DNA of 64,000 bases from Lachnospiraceae bacterium XBB1006 (GCA_900115795.1 FOXT01000013.1:38785-102784); one strand, 5' to 3'. Positions 9,151 through 17,823 are shown, counted from the first letter of the stretch. Notes: generated by a model not told the origin, from the letters alone. Made by a program: numbers and translations.

Positions 9151-10758
9151 ATGGAAGCAGGGAAGAAGAGAATGAAGAAGAATTGGAAGAAAATGGCAGC
9201 TATATTGGGAATTAGCTGCATTGTGATGGCAGCCGGAGTTGTAGGGCTGAGTGAGCATTTTGCCCATGCATCCGGAGACACCATTTTGGATGGTGTGTAT
9301 GTTGGAACCTTGTCGGTAGGTGGTATGAATAGAGAGCAGGCGGCAGAGGCGATTTCACAGTATGCAGAAGCGATGATTGCGAAACCGGTTACCCTTATGG
9401 TGGGGGAGAAAACGGTGAACGTTATGGCAGATGAATTGGGATTGTCTTATTCCAGCGAGGAATTGGCGCAACAAGCATATAGTGTAGGCCATCTTGGAAA
9501 CTTGATTCGTCGATACAAAGAACAGCAGGATCTAAAACATGAGCATGTTGTTGTAAAAGTGAGTTTTTCGATGGATGAAATGGCTGCCGGTGAGTATTTG
9601 AAAACGAACCGGGAGGCATTGGAACAGAAGACTATTAACAACGGCTTGAAAAGAGAGAATGGCCAGTTTGTTTTTGTGAAAGGTACTGCAGGACAGAAAC
9701 TCCGGATGAAGAAAGCAATTGAGACATTAAAGAGTTATTTTGCAGAGGGAGTAGAGCAGGAGTTCGGTAGTGTAGAATTGCCAAGTAAGGAAGATTTACC
9801 AAAGGGAAATAAAGAGGAACTTGCCAAGGTTAAAGATGTTTTAGGAACTTATTCTACGAATTATGGAACATCGGCAGCAGGACGCTGTCAGAATGTTGAG
9901 AACGCGACATCTTTGATTAACGGAACCATTTTGTATCCGGGAGAGACGTTTTCGGTGCACGATACCATTTCACCGATTTCACTTGAGAACGGATATGCGT
10001 TAGCCGGTGCATATGAGAACGGTACGGTTGTTGAGAGCGTTGGTGGCGGTGTTTGCCAGGTGTCCAGCACCTTATATAACGCAGTTATCCGGGCAGAATT
10101 AGAGGTTGTGAAGCGTTTTCCGCATTCCATGGTTGTTCATTATGTTCAGCCATCCCAGGATGCAGCCATCGCAGGAGATTATAAGGATTTTCAGTTTAAG
10201 AACACCATGGATACACCGATTTATATTGATGGATATACGGTGAACCGTACAATTTACTTTACGGTGTATGGATGCGAGACAAGGGATGCGAATCGGGAAG
10301 TAAGCTTTGAAAGTGAGATTGTTTCTACCGATGAACCAAAGATGAAGTTTACTGCCAGTGACGAGCCAATTGGTTCCATTCATCAGATTCAGGAAGCCCA
10401 CACCGGATACAAGGCAGTGTTATATAAAATTGTGAAGGTGAATGGAAAGGTAGAGAGCAAAGAAATCTTTAATCGAAGTACGTATTCGGCGTCGGCGCCG
10501 ATTATTGCTGTTGGAACAAAGTCGGAATCAAAGGATGCTGTACAAGCGATTCGACAGGCTATCAGTAGCGGCGACTATGCTACGATTCGTGCTGCAGCAA
10601 GTCAGTGGAGTGATGCGGCGTTGGCCAAGAAAGAGAAGGACGACAAAAAGGACGACAAAAAGGACGGCAAGAAGGACGACAAGAAAGACAACAAGAAAGA
10701 CGATAAGAAAGACGATAAGAAGGACGACAAAAAGGACGATAAGAAAGAAGAGGACTAG
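9151..10758 (+). CDS. VanW-family cell-wall protein with Lys/Asp-rich tail
   Basis: 535 residues. An N-terminal signal anchor (about 12-36) is followed by a YoaR/PG_binding_4-like region (about 45-215) and a VanW domain (about 240-365, with GETFSVHDTISPIS and the VGGGVCQVSSTLYNA core). A G5-like segment (about 375-450) comes next, and a tail (about 495-535) built almost entirely of Lys and Asp. VanW proteins act at the envelope but their exact reaction is not established. ATG 9151 is the first start; ATG 9172, with AGGGA upstream, is an equally good alternative. Confidence 0.85.
   Translation: MEAGKKRMKKNWKKMAAILGISCIVMAAGVVGLSEHFAHASGDTILDGVYVGTLSVGGMNREQAAEAISQYAEAMIAKPVTLMVGEKTVNVMADELGLSYSSEELAQQAYSVGHLGNLIRRYKEQQDLKHEHVVVKVSFSMDEMAAGEYLKTNREALEQKTINNGLKRENGQFVFVKGTAGQKLRMKKAIETLKSYFAEGVEQEFGSVELPSKEDLPKGNKEELAKVKDVLGTYSTNYGTSAAGRCQNVENATSLINGTILYPGETFSVHDTISPISLENGYALAGAYENGTVVESVGGGVCQVSSTLYNAVIRAELEVVKRFPHSMVVHYVQPSQDAAIAGDYKDFQFKNTMDTPIYIDGYTVNRTIYFTVYGCETRDANREVSFESEIVSTDEPKMKFTASDEPIGSIHQIQEAHTGYKAVLYKIVKVNGKVESKEIFNRSTYSASAPIIAVGTKSESKDAVQAIRQAISSGDYATIRAAASQWSDAALAKKEKDDKKDDKKDGKKDDKKDNKKDDKKDDKKDDKKDDKKEED
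10636..10755 (+). repeat. Low-complexity Lys/Asp codon repeat
   Basis: Roughly 120 bases of imperfect tandem GAC/GAT-AAG/AAA units encode the charged tail of the VanW-type protein. The repeat keeps all three frames open, producing a spurious Arg/Thr-rich reading in another frame. Confidence 0.85.
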
Positions 10759-10762
10759 AAAC

Positions 10763-11746
10763 ATGCAGGTGGGCAAGGTACCGGAGAGTGTGTTAAAACG
10801 CTCTGTTCTAAAATCAATAAAGAAGAACCGGCAAGAGGTACTTTTGGGCGCTGCGGTTGGAGAGGACTGCACGGCGCTTAGAATTCCGGCAGGAGAAGTA
10901 CTTGTGATGTCGACGGATCCCATTACCGGGACAGCGAAGGACATCGGAAGCCTTGCCATTCAAATAACGGCAAATGATTTAGCAAGCAGCGGGGCAGAAC
11001 CTCTCGGGGTGATGCTTACGGTGCTTTTGCCGGATGGATGTGAGGAGGCTGTGCTAAAGGACATGATGCGTCAAATGCAGACGCATTGTGAAGCGCTAAA
11101 GATGCAGATTCTAGGAGGCCACACGGAGGTGACAAAGGTGGTAAATCAACCGGTAGTAAGTGTTACCGGTGTTGGAAAGGTAAAGGAAGGAGAGCTGGTT
11201 TCTACAGCAGGGGTGGAGCCCGGAATGGATATCCTTGTAACCAAGTGGATTGGATTAGAGGGAACCAGCATTTTGGCAAAAGAAAAAGAAGCGGAGCTTT
11301 TAAAACGATTTTCACCGGCTTTTCTCGATGGTGCAAAGGCATTTGATCAGTATCTTTCGGTAGTACCGGAGGGGATGATTGCCGGTAAGTTCGGAGTTGG
11401 TGCGATGCATGATGTGACAGAGGGCGGAATCTTTGGTGCTTTATGGGAGATTGCAGAGGCCTCCGGTGTGGGACTGGAAATTGAACTTTTAAAAATCCCC
11501 CTAAAGCAGGAAACGATAGAGATTTCTGAGTATTTCGGAATTAATCCCTATGGATTGATGTCATCTGGAAGTATGTTGATGGCAGCAAAGGATGGGAACG
11601 GATTGGTTTTGGAATTGGCAAAACATGGGATTGTGGCAACGATTATTGGAAAAGCAACAGCTGGTAATGATCGTGTATTGATAAATAATGACGAACGAAG
11701 ATTTTTAGAACCGCCGAAAACAGACGAACTGTATAAGGCGTTGTAG
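10763..11746 (+). CDS. AIR-synthase-related (HypE/PurM-like) protein
   Basis: 327 residues with the PurM/HypE/SelD-type two-domain fold. Visible are GEDCTALRI and STDPITG in the N-terminal metal/ATP part, NDLASSGAEPL and the second-domain segment HDVTEGGIFGALWE. It lacks the Cys/Sec-containing N-terminal loop of SelD. It is therefore not an obvious selenophosphate synthetase despite the tRNA-Sec nearby. Reaction unknown; the superfamily uses ATP to activate carbonyl or selenide groups. Start ATG 10763 is 5 bases after the VanW-gene stop, with GAGG at 10750-10753. trmL and ecfA1 follow closely, suggesting an operon. Confidence 0.8.
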   Translation: MQVGKVPESVLKRSVLKSIKKNRQEVLLGAAVGEDCTALRIPAGEVLVMSTDPITGTAKDIGSLAIQITANDLASSGAEPLGVMLTVLLPDGCEEAVLKDMMRQMQTHCEALKMQILGGHTEVTKVVNQPVVSVTGVGKVKEGELVSTAGVEPGMDILVTKWIGLEGTSILAKEKEAELLKRFSPAFLDGAKAFDQYLSVVPEGMIAGKFGVGAMHDVTEGGIFGALWEIAEASGVGLEIELLKIPLKQETIEISEYFGINPYGLMSSGSMLMAAKDGNGLVLELAKHGIVATIIGKATAGNDRVLINNDERRFLEPPKTDELYKAL

Positions 11747-11753
11747 GGTGAAT

Positions 11754-12260
11754 ATGGCAAATTTAAACATTGTATTATATGAGCCGGAGATTCCGTTTAA
11801 TACGGGAGCTATCGGTAGAACGTGTGTGGCAACAGGGACGAAGCTGCATTTGATTGAACCATTGGGTTTTAAGATTGACGAAAAAAGTGTTAAGCGCGCG
11901 GGATTGGACTATTGGCCGCAGCTTGATGTTTCAACGTATATTAGCTATGAGGATTTTTTGGAGAAAAATCCGAATGCTAAAATATATATGGCAACGACCA
12001 AGGGAAAAAATGTGTATAGTGATGCACAGTTTGAACCGGATTGCTATATTATGTTTGGAAAAGAGAGTGCTGGAATTCCGGAGCGAATCCTGGCACATCA
12101 TAAAGATGATTGTATTCGTATTCCGATGATTGGAGAGACAAGGTCATTAAACTTATCCAATTCGGTGGCGATTGTGCTTTATGAGGCGCTACGGCAGAAT
12201 CATTTTGACCATATGAAATTGGAAGGGCAACTTACGAAGTACGACGATTACATAGAGTAG
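11754..12260 (+). CDS. trmL: tRNA (cytidine/uridine-34-2'-O)-methyltransferase TrmL
   Basis: 168-residue SPOUT methyltransferase that methylates the wobble ribose of tRNA-Leu isoacceptors. The family motifs are present: NIVLYEPEIPFNTGAIGRTC at the N-terminus, YIMFGKESAGIPE (motif 2) and RIPM...SLNLSNSVAIVLYE (motif 3 knot). A GTG at 11748 in frame, two codons upstream, is an alternative start. The gene begins 7 bases after the preceding stop and ends 9 bases before ecfA1. Confidence 0.93.
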   Translation: MANLNIVLYEPEIPFNTGAIGRTCVATGTKLHLIEPLGFKIDEKSVKRAGLDYWPQLDVSTYISYEDFLEKNPNAKIYMATTKGKNVYSDAQFEPDCYIMFGKESAGIPERILAHHKDDCIRIPMIGETRSLNLSNSVAIVLYEALRQNHFDHMKLEGQLTKYDDYIE

Positions 12261-12269
12261 GAGAGAGGC

Positions 12270-13121
12270 ATGAGTTTCATTAAAGCGGTGAAGCTGATTC
12301 ATGAATATATCCATCGGGATGACGATGGTAATGTGGACCATATCGAGAAAGCCTTAGATGGGGTGGATTTGGAAATGGAACCCGGGGAGTTTGTTGCAAT
12401 ATTAGGTCATAACGGATCAGGAAAATCTACCTTGGCCAAACATTTGAATGCGATTTTGAATCCGACCGGAGGAACCTTGTATGTAAACGGCATGGATACT
12501 TCGGATGCACGTAATACGTGGGAAGTGCGTAAGAGTGCAGGAATGGTATTTCAGAACCCGGATAATCAGATTATTGCCGGAATGGTGGAAGAGGATGTGG
12601 GATTTGGTCCGGAGAATCTAGGCATTCCCACAGATGAGATATGGGAACGTGTTAAGACGAGTCTTTCGGCAGTTCATATGGAGAAATTTCGGAAACACTC
12701 GCCGAATAAGCTGTCCGGTGGACAGAAGCAGCGAGTAGCCATTGCCGGTGTGTTGGCTATGCAACCGGAATGCATCGTTTTAGATGAACCGACAGCGATG
12801 CTGGATCCCATGGGACGACGGGATGTCATTGATACGATTTATGAATTGAATCGTACGAAAGGGGTAACGGTTATTTTGATTACCCACTATATGGAAGAAG
12901 TTACAAAGGCGGATCGCGTTTTTGTTATGGATAAAGGACGTGTGGTGATGAAAGGGACTCCGCGCGAAATTTTTTCCCAGGTGGAAACATTGAAGAGCTA
13001 CCAGTTGGATGTGCCGCAGATTACCTTGTTGGCACATGAGTTGAAGCAGTCTGGAATAGATATTCCGGATGGAATTCTTACGCGAGAAGAGCTAGTGGAG
13101 GCGTTATGTCACTTATCTTAA
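12270..13121 (+). CDS. ecfA1: ECF transporter ATPase A1
   Basis: 283-residue ATPase of the shared energy-coupling factor module. It carries Walker [10 protein letters not shown] (about 47), Q-loop VFQNPDNQ, signature LSGGQKQR (about 148), Walker B CIVLDEPT (about 169) and H-loop ITHYMEE. It pairs with EcfA2 and EcfT to drive vitamin S components such as the RibU at 5.4 kb. GAGAGG precedes the ATG. It overlaps ecfA2 by 16 bases, implying translational coupling. Confidence 0.96.
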   Translation: MSFIKAVKLIHEYIHRDDDGNVDHIEKALDGVDLEMEPGEFVAILGHNGSGKSTLAKHLNAILNPTGGTLYVNGMDTSDARNTWEVRKSAGMVFQNPDNQIIAGMVEEDVGFGPENLGIPTDEIWERVKTSLSAVHMEKFRKHSPNKLSGGQKQRVAIAGVLAMQPECIVLDEPTAMLDPMGRRDVIDTIYELNRTKGVTVILITHYMEEVTKADRVFVMDKGRVVMKGTPREIFSQVETLKSYQLDVPQITLLAHELKQSGIDIPDGILTREELVEALCHLS

Positions 13122-13975
13122 ACCATGTGAATTATGTTTATGAACCGAATACACCAATGGAACGGATGGCGCTACGGGATATCAATCTAACCATAGAAGC
13201 GGGAGAGTTTGTTGGCATTATTGGGCATACGGGGTCAGGTAAGTCCACTTTGATCCAGCAATTAAACGGGCTTATGAAGCCTACGTACGGAGAAGTGTAT
13301 TTTCACGGACGGGATATTTATGATGGCGATTTTTCTTTAAAGGAGTTGCGAAGTAAAGTTGGACTGGTTTTTCAATATCCGGAGTACCAGTTATTTGAAA
13401 CAACTGTTTTTGAGGATGTGTGTTTTGGACCGAAGAACCTGGGGCTTTCAGAAAAAGAAGCAGGGCTTCGGGCTTTTGAGGCGTTGGAATATGTTAAGAT
13501 TCCAAAGGAACTGTTTTATCAATCCCCATTTGAATTATCCGGTGGACAGAAACGACGTGTAGCCATTGCCGGTGTGTTGGCGATGCGACCGGAGGTCCTT
13601 ATTTTAGATGAGCCAACAGCAGGACTGGATCCCCAGGGAAGAGAGGAGCTGCTGGGGGAATTACGACGACTGAACGAAGGTAAGGGAATGACCATTATTC
13701 TGGTTTCCCATAGCATGGAGGATGTGGCGAATTACGTCCAACGTCTGATAGTGATGGAGGATGGAGGGATTCGCTTTGATGGAACCCCAAAGGATGTGTT
13801 TGCACATTGCGATGAGTTAGAGGAACTTGGACTGATGGCTCCACAGGTTACTTATTTGATGCGGGAGTTGCAGGCGAAAGGATTTCCGGTAGAGGGAAAT
13901 GTGACGACTGTTGATGAGGCAAAGAAATCAATTTTACGCGCCATTTCATGGCAGAACAGGATGAGACCATGTTAA
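13106..13975 (+). CDS. ecfA2: ECF transporter ATPase A2
   Basis: 289 residues, partner ATPase. Walker [10 protein letters not shown] (about 40), [12 protein letters not shown]-loop typical of EcfA2, LSGGQKRR (about 144), Walker [11 protein letters not shown] (about 164), and H-loop VSHSMED. The gene overlaps ecfA1 upstream and ecfT downstream, as in the standard Firmicute arrangement. Confidence 0.96.
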   Translation: MSLILNHVNYVYEPNTPMERMALRDINLTIEAGEFVGIIGHTGSGKSTLIQQLNGLMKPTYGEVYFHGRDIYDGDFSLKELRSKVGLVFQYPEYQLFETTVFEDVCFGPKNLGLSEKEAGLRAFEALEYVKIPKELFYQSPFELSGGQKRRVAIAGVLAMRPEVLILDEPTAGLDPQGREELLGELRRLNEGKGMTIILVSHSMEDVANYVQRLIVMEDGGIRFDGTPKDVFAHCDELEELGLMAPQVTYLMRELQAKGFPVEGNVTTVDEAKKSILRAISWQNRMRPC

Positions 13976-14769
13976 GAGATATGACACTAGGACAATATTA
14001 TCCGGGAAAATCCATACTTCACAGCTTAGATCCACGCGTGAAATTGCATGGAGCACTGGCTTTTATCGTATCCGTTTTTCTGTTTCATAGTTTTATCGGA
14101 TTTGCAGTAGTGACAGCATTCCTGGTGGCGTGCATTCTTATGTCACGGGTACCGGTTCGCTACATGCTAAAAGGAATCAGACCGATTCTCATCATTTTGA
14201 TTTTTACAGCAGTGCTGAATCTGTTTTGGACTCCGGGGGAACCAATCTGGCAATATAAGATTTTGAAGATTACCAGACAGGGTCTGCTAAACAGCGGCTA
14301 TATGGTGGTACGCCTGGTATATTTGGTTGTGGGTACCTCCATTATGACATTGACGACCACACCTACGCGGTTAACGGATGGTATGGAAAAAAACTTGCGT
14401 TGGCTGAATTTCTTTAAGGTGCCGGTGCATGAAATTGCGATGATGATGTCCATTGCACTTCGTTTTGTACCGATTTTGCTGGAAGAAACGGATAAGATTA
14501 TGAAAGCACAGATGGCGCGAGGTGCAGATTTTGAAACAGGAAATTTTTTTAAAAAGGCGAAAAATATGGTACCTTTGTTAGTGCCATTGTTTGTATCGGC
14601 ATGGCGGCGAGCTTCCGATTTAGCGATGGCGATGGAGGCGCGATGCTATCGCGGCGGAAACGGTAGAACCAAGATGAAACCATTGATCTATAATCGGACA
14701 GATGTGTGCGCATTGGGGCTTTTGGTAATTTATTTAGTGGTATTGATTGTAATTAGGATAATAGTATGA
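13969..14769 (+). CDS. ecfT: ECF transporter transmembrane protein EcfT
   Basis: 266-residue membrane scaffold coupling the ATPases to S components. The N-terminus reads [11 protein letters not shown], as in other EcfT proteins, followed by SILHSLDPRVKL. Several membrane helices follow. Two coupling motifs of the Ala-Arg-Gly type are visible, QMARGADF (about 183) and AMEARCYRGG (about 224). ATG 13969 overlaps the ecfA2 stop by 7 bases and has AGGATGAG in front. An ATG at 13948 is possible but gives an unusual N-terminus. Confidence 0.93.
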   Translation: MLRDMTLGQYYPGKSILHSLDPRVKLHGALAFIVSVFLFHSFIGFAVVTAFLVACILMSRVPVRYMLKGIRPILIILIFTAVLNLFWTPGEPIWQYKILKITRQGLLNSGYMVVRLVYLVVGTSIMTLTTTPTRLTDGMEKNLRWLNFFKVPVHEIAMMMSIALRFVPILLEETDKIMKAQMARGADFETGNFFKKAKNMVPLLVPLFVSAWRRASDLAMAMEARCYRGGNGRTKMKPLIYNRTDVCALGLLVIYLVVLIVIRIIV

Positions 14770-15539
14770 AACGAGTAAAGTTAGTGGTGGCCTATGATGG
14801 TACCAATTATTGCGGCTGGCAAAAGCAGCCAAATGGAGTTACGGTAGAAGAAGAATTGAATAAGGCATTGACAGATTTGCTAAAAACGCCGGTAGAAGTC
14901 ATTGGTGCAAGCCGTACGGATGCAGGGGTACACTCGCTTGGAAATGTGGCAATTTTTGACACAGATGCAAGAATGCCGGCTGAGAAGTTTTCTTATGCAT
15001 TGAATCAAAGACTTCCCGAGGATATCCGGGTGCAGGATTCGTGTGAAGTGGATCCGGAATTTCATCCGCGCTACAGCGATAGCGAAAAGACCTATCAATA
15101 TAAGATTTTGAATACAAAATTTCCACAGCCATTGCGGAGAAAGGATACATTTTTTTATTATCAAAATCTTGATGTAGAGAAAATGCAAAAGGCGTCCGGT
15201 TACTTTGTAGGAGAACATGATTTCAAATCGTTCTGTGCTGTGAATGCCCAGGTAAAGTCGACGGTACGAACGGTCTATGCTTGTTATGTGGAGAAAGTTG
15301 GGGATATTATTACAATAACCATTACCGGAAGTGGATTTCTCTATAACATGGTACGGATTATTGCCGGAACGCTGATTAAGGTAGGGAGCGGTGAGATTAA
15401 GCCGGAGCAGATTACCGATATTTTGTATGCAAAAAACAGAGAGGCTGCAGGACCGACTGCGCCGGCATGCGGGTTAACCATGTTGGGTATTGAATACTAT
15501 GATGACTGGGAGATTCGTACGGAAGAAAAAAACAGTTGA
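14766..15539 (+). CDS. truA: tRNA pseudouridine(38-40) synthase TruA
   Basis: 257 residues; isomerises uridines 38-40 in the anticodon stem. YDGTNYCGWQKQ near the N-terminus and the catalytic Asp in SRTDAGVHS (about residue 52) are visible, as is the GSGFLYNMVRIIAGTL segment. The start overlaps the ecfT stop (ATGA). It ends inside the -35 region of the rplM promoter. Confidence 0.96.
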   Translation: MKRVKLVVAYDGTNYCGWQKQPNGVTVEEELNKALTDLLKTPVEVIGASRTDAGVHSLGNVAIFDTDARMPAEKFSYALNQRLPEDIRVQDSCEVDPEFHPRYSDSEKTYQYKILNTKFPQPLRRKDTFFYYQNLDVEKMQKASGYFVGEHDFKSFCAVNAQVKSTVRTVYACYVEKVGDIITITITGSGFLYNMVRIIAGTLIKVGSGEIKPEQITDILYAKNREAAGPTAPACGLTMLGIEYYDDWEIRTEEKNS

Positions 15540-15564
15540 CATAAAGATAAAAGTGGGATATAAT
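15536..15564 (+). promoter_or_regulatory. Consensus sigma-A promoter for rplM-rpsI
   Basis: TTGACA at 15536-15541, 17-bp spacer, TATAAT at 15559-15564: a perfect consensus promoter. The -35 box overlaps the truA stop codon. Confidence 0.92.
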
Positions 15565-15569
15565 ATATC

Positions 15570-15714
15570 AGTCTGAGTGTAGATGAGGTGCGCCCATTAG
15601 CCCCGGGAACACTTCAACATAGATTTTAGGAAGAATTTGTGAGAGTAGATAAATGGTTTCGGACATTTCCATTTAGATCGCGAAGTTTTCCTTGCTTTAG
15701 ATTATTAAGGAGGA
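15570..15714 (+). ncRNA. Candidate L13-type ribosomal leader
   Basis: About 145 bases of untranslated leader between the consensus promoter and rplM. It contains a GC-rich segment near 15585-15612 and a hairpin AAATGG/CCATTT at 15651-15674. Firmicute rplM-rpsI operons usually carry an autoregulatory L13 leader; position and hairpins fit, but I have not matched the consensus base by base. Confidence 0.55.
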
Positions 15715-15720
15715 TAACCA

Positions 15721-16149
15721 ATGAAGACATTTATGGCCAATCCGGCAAAGATTGAAAGAAAATGGTATGTAGTAGACGCTACAGGATATACATTAGGACG
15801 CTTAGCATCTGAAGTAGCGAAGATTTTAAGAGGAAAGAATAAACCGGTATTCACTCCTCACGTTGACACAGGTGATTATGTAATTATCGTAAACGCTGAT
15901 AAGATTAAAGTAACAGGTAAGAAATTAGATCAGAAGATTTACTATCATCACTCCGACTATGTAGGTGGTATGAAAGAGACTACATTGAAAGAAATGTTAG
16001 CAAAACATCCTGAAAGAGTACTTGAGTTTGCTGTTAAGGGAATGCTTCCAAAGGGACCTCTTGGAAGACAGATGTACAAGAAATTATTCGTATATGCTGG
16101 ACCAGAACATAAACATGCAGCTCAGAAACCAGAGAGTTTAACATTTTAA
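15721..16149 (+). CDS. rplM: Ribosomal protein L13
   Basis: 142 residues, full length. Typical segments [25 protein letters not shown] near the N-terminus and [21 protein letters not shown] near the C-terminus. AGGAGG precedes the start. It is part of the large ribosomal subunit and is co-transcribed with rpsI 16 bases downstream. Confidence 0.98.
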   Translation: MKTFMANPAKIERKWYVVDATGYTLGRLASEVAKILRGKNKPVFTPHVDTGDYVIIVNADKIKVTGKKLDQKIYYHHSDYVGGMKETTLKEMLAKHPERVLEFAVKGMLPKGPLGRQMYKKLFVYAGPEHKHAAQKPESLTF

Positions 16150-16165
16150 TTAGGAGGTAAGAACA

Positions 16166-16561
16166 GTGGCAACTACAAAGTTTTATGGAACAGGTAGAAG
16201 AAAGAGCTCTGTAGCAAGAGTATATTTAGTACCGGGAACCGGTAAAATCACAATCAATAAGAGAGATATTGATGAGTACTTAGGATTAGAGACATTGAAA
16301 GTTATCGTTCGTCAGCCATTAGTAGCAACTGACAACGCAGATAAATATGACGTTTTAGTAAACGTTAAGGGTGGTGGATACACTGGACAGGCTGGTGCTA
16401 TCCGTCATGGTATCGCAAGAGCACTTCTTAAAGTTGATTCTGATGAGTTCAGACCAATCTTGAAGAAAGCTGGATACTTAACACGTGACCCACGTATGAA
16501 AGAGCGTAAGAAATACGGACTCAAAGCAGCACGTCGCGCTCCACAGTTCTCAAAGAGATAA
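16166..16561 (+). CDS. rpsI: Ribosomal protein S9
   Basis: 131 residues with GTG start preceded by AGGAGG. Typical [16 protein letters not shown]-terminus and the basic C-terminal tail ending in RAPQFSKR that reaches the P site of the ribosome. Followed by a strong terminator. Confidence 0.98.
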   Translation: MATTKFYGTGRRKSSVARVYLVPGTGKITINKRDIDEYLGLETLKVIVRQPLVATDNADKYDVLVNVKGGGYTGQAGAIRHGIARALLKVDSDEFRPILKKAGYLTRDPRMKERKKYGLKAARRAPQFSKR

Positions 16562-16589
16562 TGCGCGTAGCAATGAGCCATGCGCTTGT

Positions 16590-16641
16590 AAAAAAGACAT
16601 CCCAGATGAATGCTTGCATTCAGGCTGGGATGTCTTTTTTT
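16590..16641 (+). terminator. Terminator of rplM-rpsI operon
   Basis: Long stem AAAAAGACATCCCAG / CTGGGATGTCTTTTT with an inner hairpin GAATGC/GCATTC, followed by a T run. Bidirectional by symmetry. Confidence 0.93.
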
Positions 16642-16672
16642 GCAAGCATACGGCGAATGCCGCGACAACGAG

Positions 16673-16766
16673 GGATGCGAAGCATTCCGAGTCTGTCGGC
16701 ATGGCGTATATATAGCGCGACAGCGCGACATGAGCAAGACACGAAGTGTCTGCGAATGGCATCGCG
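16673..16766. repeat. Structured intergenic repeat, copy 1
   Basis: First of two tandem copies about 121 bases apart. The first 61 bases (16673-16733) are identical in both. They contain nested short stems with GAA loops (GGATGC-GAA-GCATTC) and a run of GCGCGAC units. The next hairpin is AGACAC-GAA-GTGTCT, then a shared 13-base end GAATGGCATCGCG. No coding sequence is supported here although several frames stay open. Confidence 0.8.
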
Positions 16767-16793
16767 TAATACGACGACTGTCGCGACTGAGAT

Positions 16794-16884
16794 GGATGCG
16801 AAGCATTCCGAGTCTGTCGGCATGGCGTATATATAGCGCGACAGCGCGACATGAAATAGCCCGAAGGGCTATGAATGGCATCGC
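16794..16884. repeat. Structured intergenic repeat, copy 2
   Basis: Second copy; bases 16794-16854 match 16673-16733 exactly. The following hairpin is ATAGCCC-GAA-GGGCTAT, a different sequence from copy 1 but the same stem plus GAA loop, then the shared end GAATGGCATCGCG. The compensatory changes point to selection or amplification at the level of structure, as in REP-like elements. Confidence 0.8.
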
Positions 16885-17037
16885 GAATAGAAGATTATTT
16901 ACCTCAGAAACTCAGTGTTTTCGGGGTTTTATTTATGCCTAAAAGGTTATAAAAATAAATAAGAAAAGGCAAAAGAAAAGGACGGTATCTGCGTTTGACA
17001 GAATACCGTCCTTTAAATATATTATATACAAATGAGA

Positions 17038-17439
17038 TTATGAACGTGTTTGCAGTTTGGCAATGAGAGCGTCCTTGAGGACTTTCGAGTAATTGATACC
17101 GAGATTCTCGCATGCAGTATTAAGCCATGCAGGAATGCTCAAAGTTTTTTTAACAGCCTTGTCATCGTATGCACGAGCGTATTCATCAAGGTTTACGCAT
17201 ACCATATTGACAAGAGCATGTTCGTCATCTTTTTCAACTGCCTCCAAAGCAGACGGAGCAGGAAGTGCATCACCATCACGCAAGGAGGTAAAGAGATATT
17301 GACCGCAAGCCTCTTGTGCCATAGCAAAGGCATCGGCAAGGCTATCTCCGTATGTGGCTAGGTCGTTAAGGTCGGGGAATATAACGGAATATTGTCCGTC
17401 ATCCTCCGGATAGAATATAGCAGGATAAATATAGTTCAT
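17038..17439 (-). CDS. hicB: HicB-type antitoxin
   Basis: 133 residues. The N-terminal half is the HicB partial RNase-H-like fold (YPAIFYPEDDGQYSVIFPDL, then TYGDSLADAFAMAQEACG). The C-terminal half (IPAWLNTACENLGINYSKVLKDALIAKL) is a ribbon-helix-helix or similar DNA-binding domain. It neutralises HicA and should repress the operon through the palindromes upstream of hicA. GGAGA-type ribosome binding site at about 17447. It is downstream of hicA in the same transcript, 35 bases apart. Confidence 0.9.
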   Translation of the reverse strand: MNYIYPAIFYPEDDGQYSVIFPDLNDLATYGDSLADAFAMAQEACGQYLFTSLRDGDALPAPSALEAVEKDDEHALVNMVCVNLDEYARAYDDKAVKKTLSIPAWLNTACENLGINYSKVLKDALIAKLQTRS

Positions 17440-17468
17440 CTTGAATCTCCTTTCTTTTTTTTAGATGA

Positions 17469-17488
17469 CAGGTCTCATTTGAGACCTG
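17469..17488 (-). other. Hairpin across the hicA stop codon
   Basis: Perfect 9-bp stem CAGGTCTCA / TGAGACCTG with a 2-base loop; the hicA TGA lies within it. On the transcribed strand an A run follows rather than a T run, so it is not a terminator. It may tune translation or processing between toxin and antitoxin. Confidence 0.6.
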
Positions 17489-17657
17489 CCTGTTTGAGTA
17501 TGGAGTTGACAACCCTTTGAGGAATGTCGCCCCGATGATTTGGGATAGTTACCTTTCCCGATTTGGTTGGATGCTTGTATTGATGATGCGAACCTTTCAC
17601 ATCTACGAGATACCATCCATCATCAAGGACTAGCTTTTCAATTTCTCGAAATCTCAT
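17475..17657 (-). CDS. hicA: HicA-type mRNA interferase toxin
   Basis: 60 residues. Double-stranded-RNA-binding-like fold with the HicA signature: REIEKLVLDDGWYLVDVKGSHHQYKHP (catalytic His in the GSHHQ segment), then KVTIPNHRGDIPQRVVNSILKQAG. Cleaves mRNA when not bound by HicB. Start preceded by AGGAGG at about 17670. The toxin gene comes first, the usual hicAB order. Confidence 0.93.
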   Translation of the reverse strand: MRFREIEKLVLDDGWYLVDVKGSHHQYKHPTKSGKVTIPNHRGDIPQRVVNSILKQAGLK

Positions 17658-17683
17658 TTGTATTGTTTCCTCCTTACAAGTAT

Positions 17684-17734
17684 ATAATATTACGTATTAT
17701 ACGTATTGTCAATGGTAAATACGTATAATACGTA
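17684..17734 (-). promoter_or_regulatory. hicAB promoter with twin palindromic operators
   Basis: Reading leftward: TTGACA (17712-17707), 17-bp spacer, TATTAT (17689-17684). Two 15-bp perfect palindromes of the form TACGTAT-N-ATACGTA occupy 17691-17705 (inside the spacer) and 17720-17734 (just upstream of -35). Their centres are 29 bp apart, about three helical turns, so two repressors could bind the same face. Confidence 0.88.
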
Positions 17735-17780
17735 AAAAATAAATTATAAAATCATTGTGAAATCAAGAGAGAAAATACAT

Positions 17781-17823
17781 GTAACAAACTGGTAACTAAC
17801 AGGTAACACACAGGTAACTGACA
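17781..17823. repeat. GTAAC-containing tandem repeats upstream of abi gene
   Basis: Four successive 10-11 base units with core GTAAC (TGTAACAAAC, TGGTAACTAAC, AGGTAACACAC, AGGTAACTGAC). Three more GTAAC units lie on the other side of the abi gene at 18936-18977. No spacers, so not a CRISPR. Confidence 0.6.

Noticed and set aside
10505-10762. N-terminal Arg/Thr-rich extension of the AIR-synthase-like protein
   Set aside because: It is the out-of-frame reading of the Lys/Asp repeat; the start at 10763 has its own ribosome binding site.
10763-11746. SelD (selenophosphate synthetase) because of tRNA-Sec nearby
   Set aside because: Lacks the N-terminal Cys/Sec and Gly-rich loop typical of SelD and lies in an unrelated operon; only the PurM/HypE superfamily is supported.
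16405-16942. Several open frames on both strands around the repeats after rpsI
   Set aside because: They arise from repeated non-coding sequence, contain no family motif, and overlap one another; the region is explained by a terminator and structured repeats.
17781-17823. Possible CRISPR-like array of GTAAC repeats
   Set aside because: Units are contiguous 10-11-mers without spacers and no cas genes are near.
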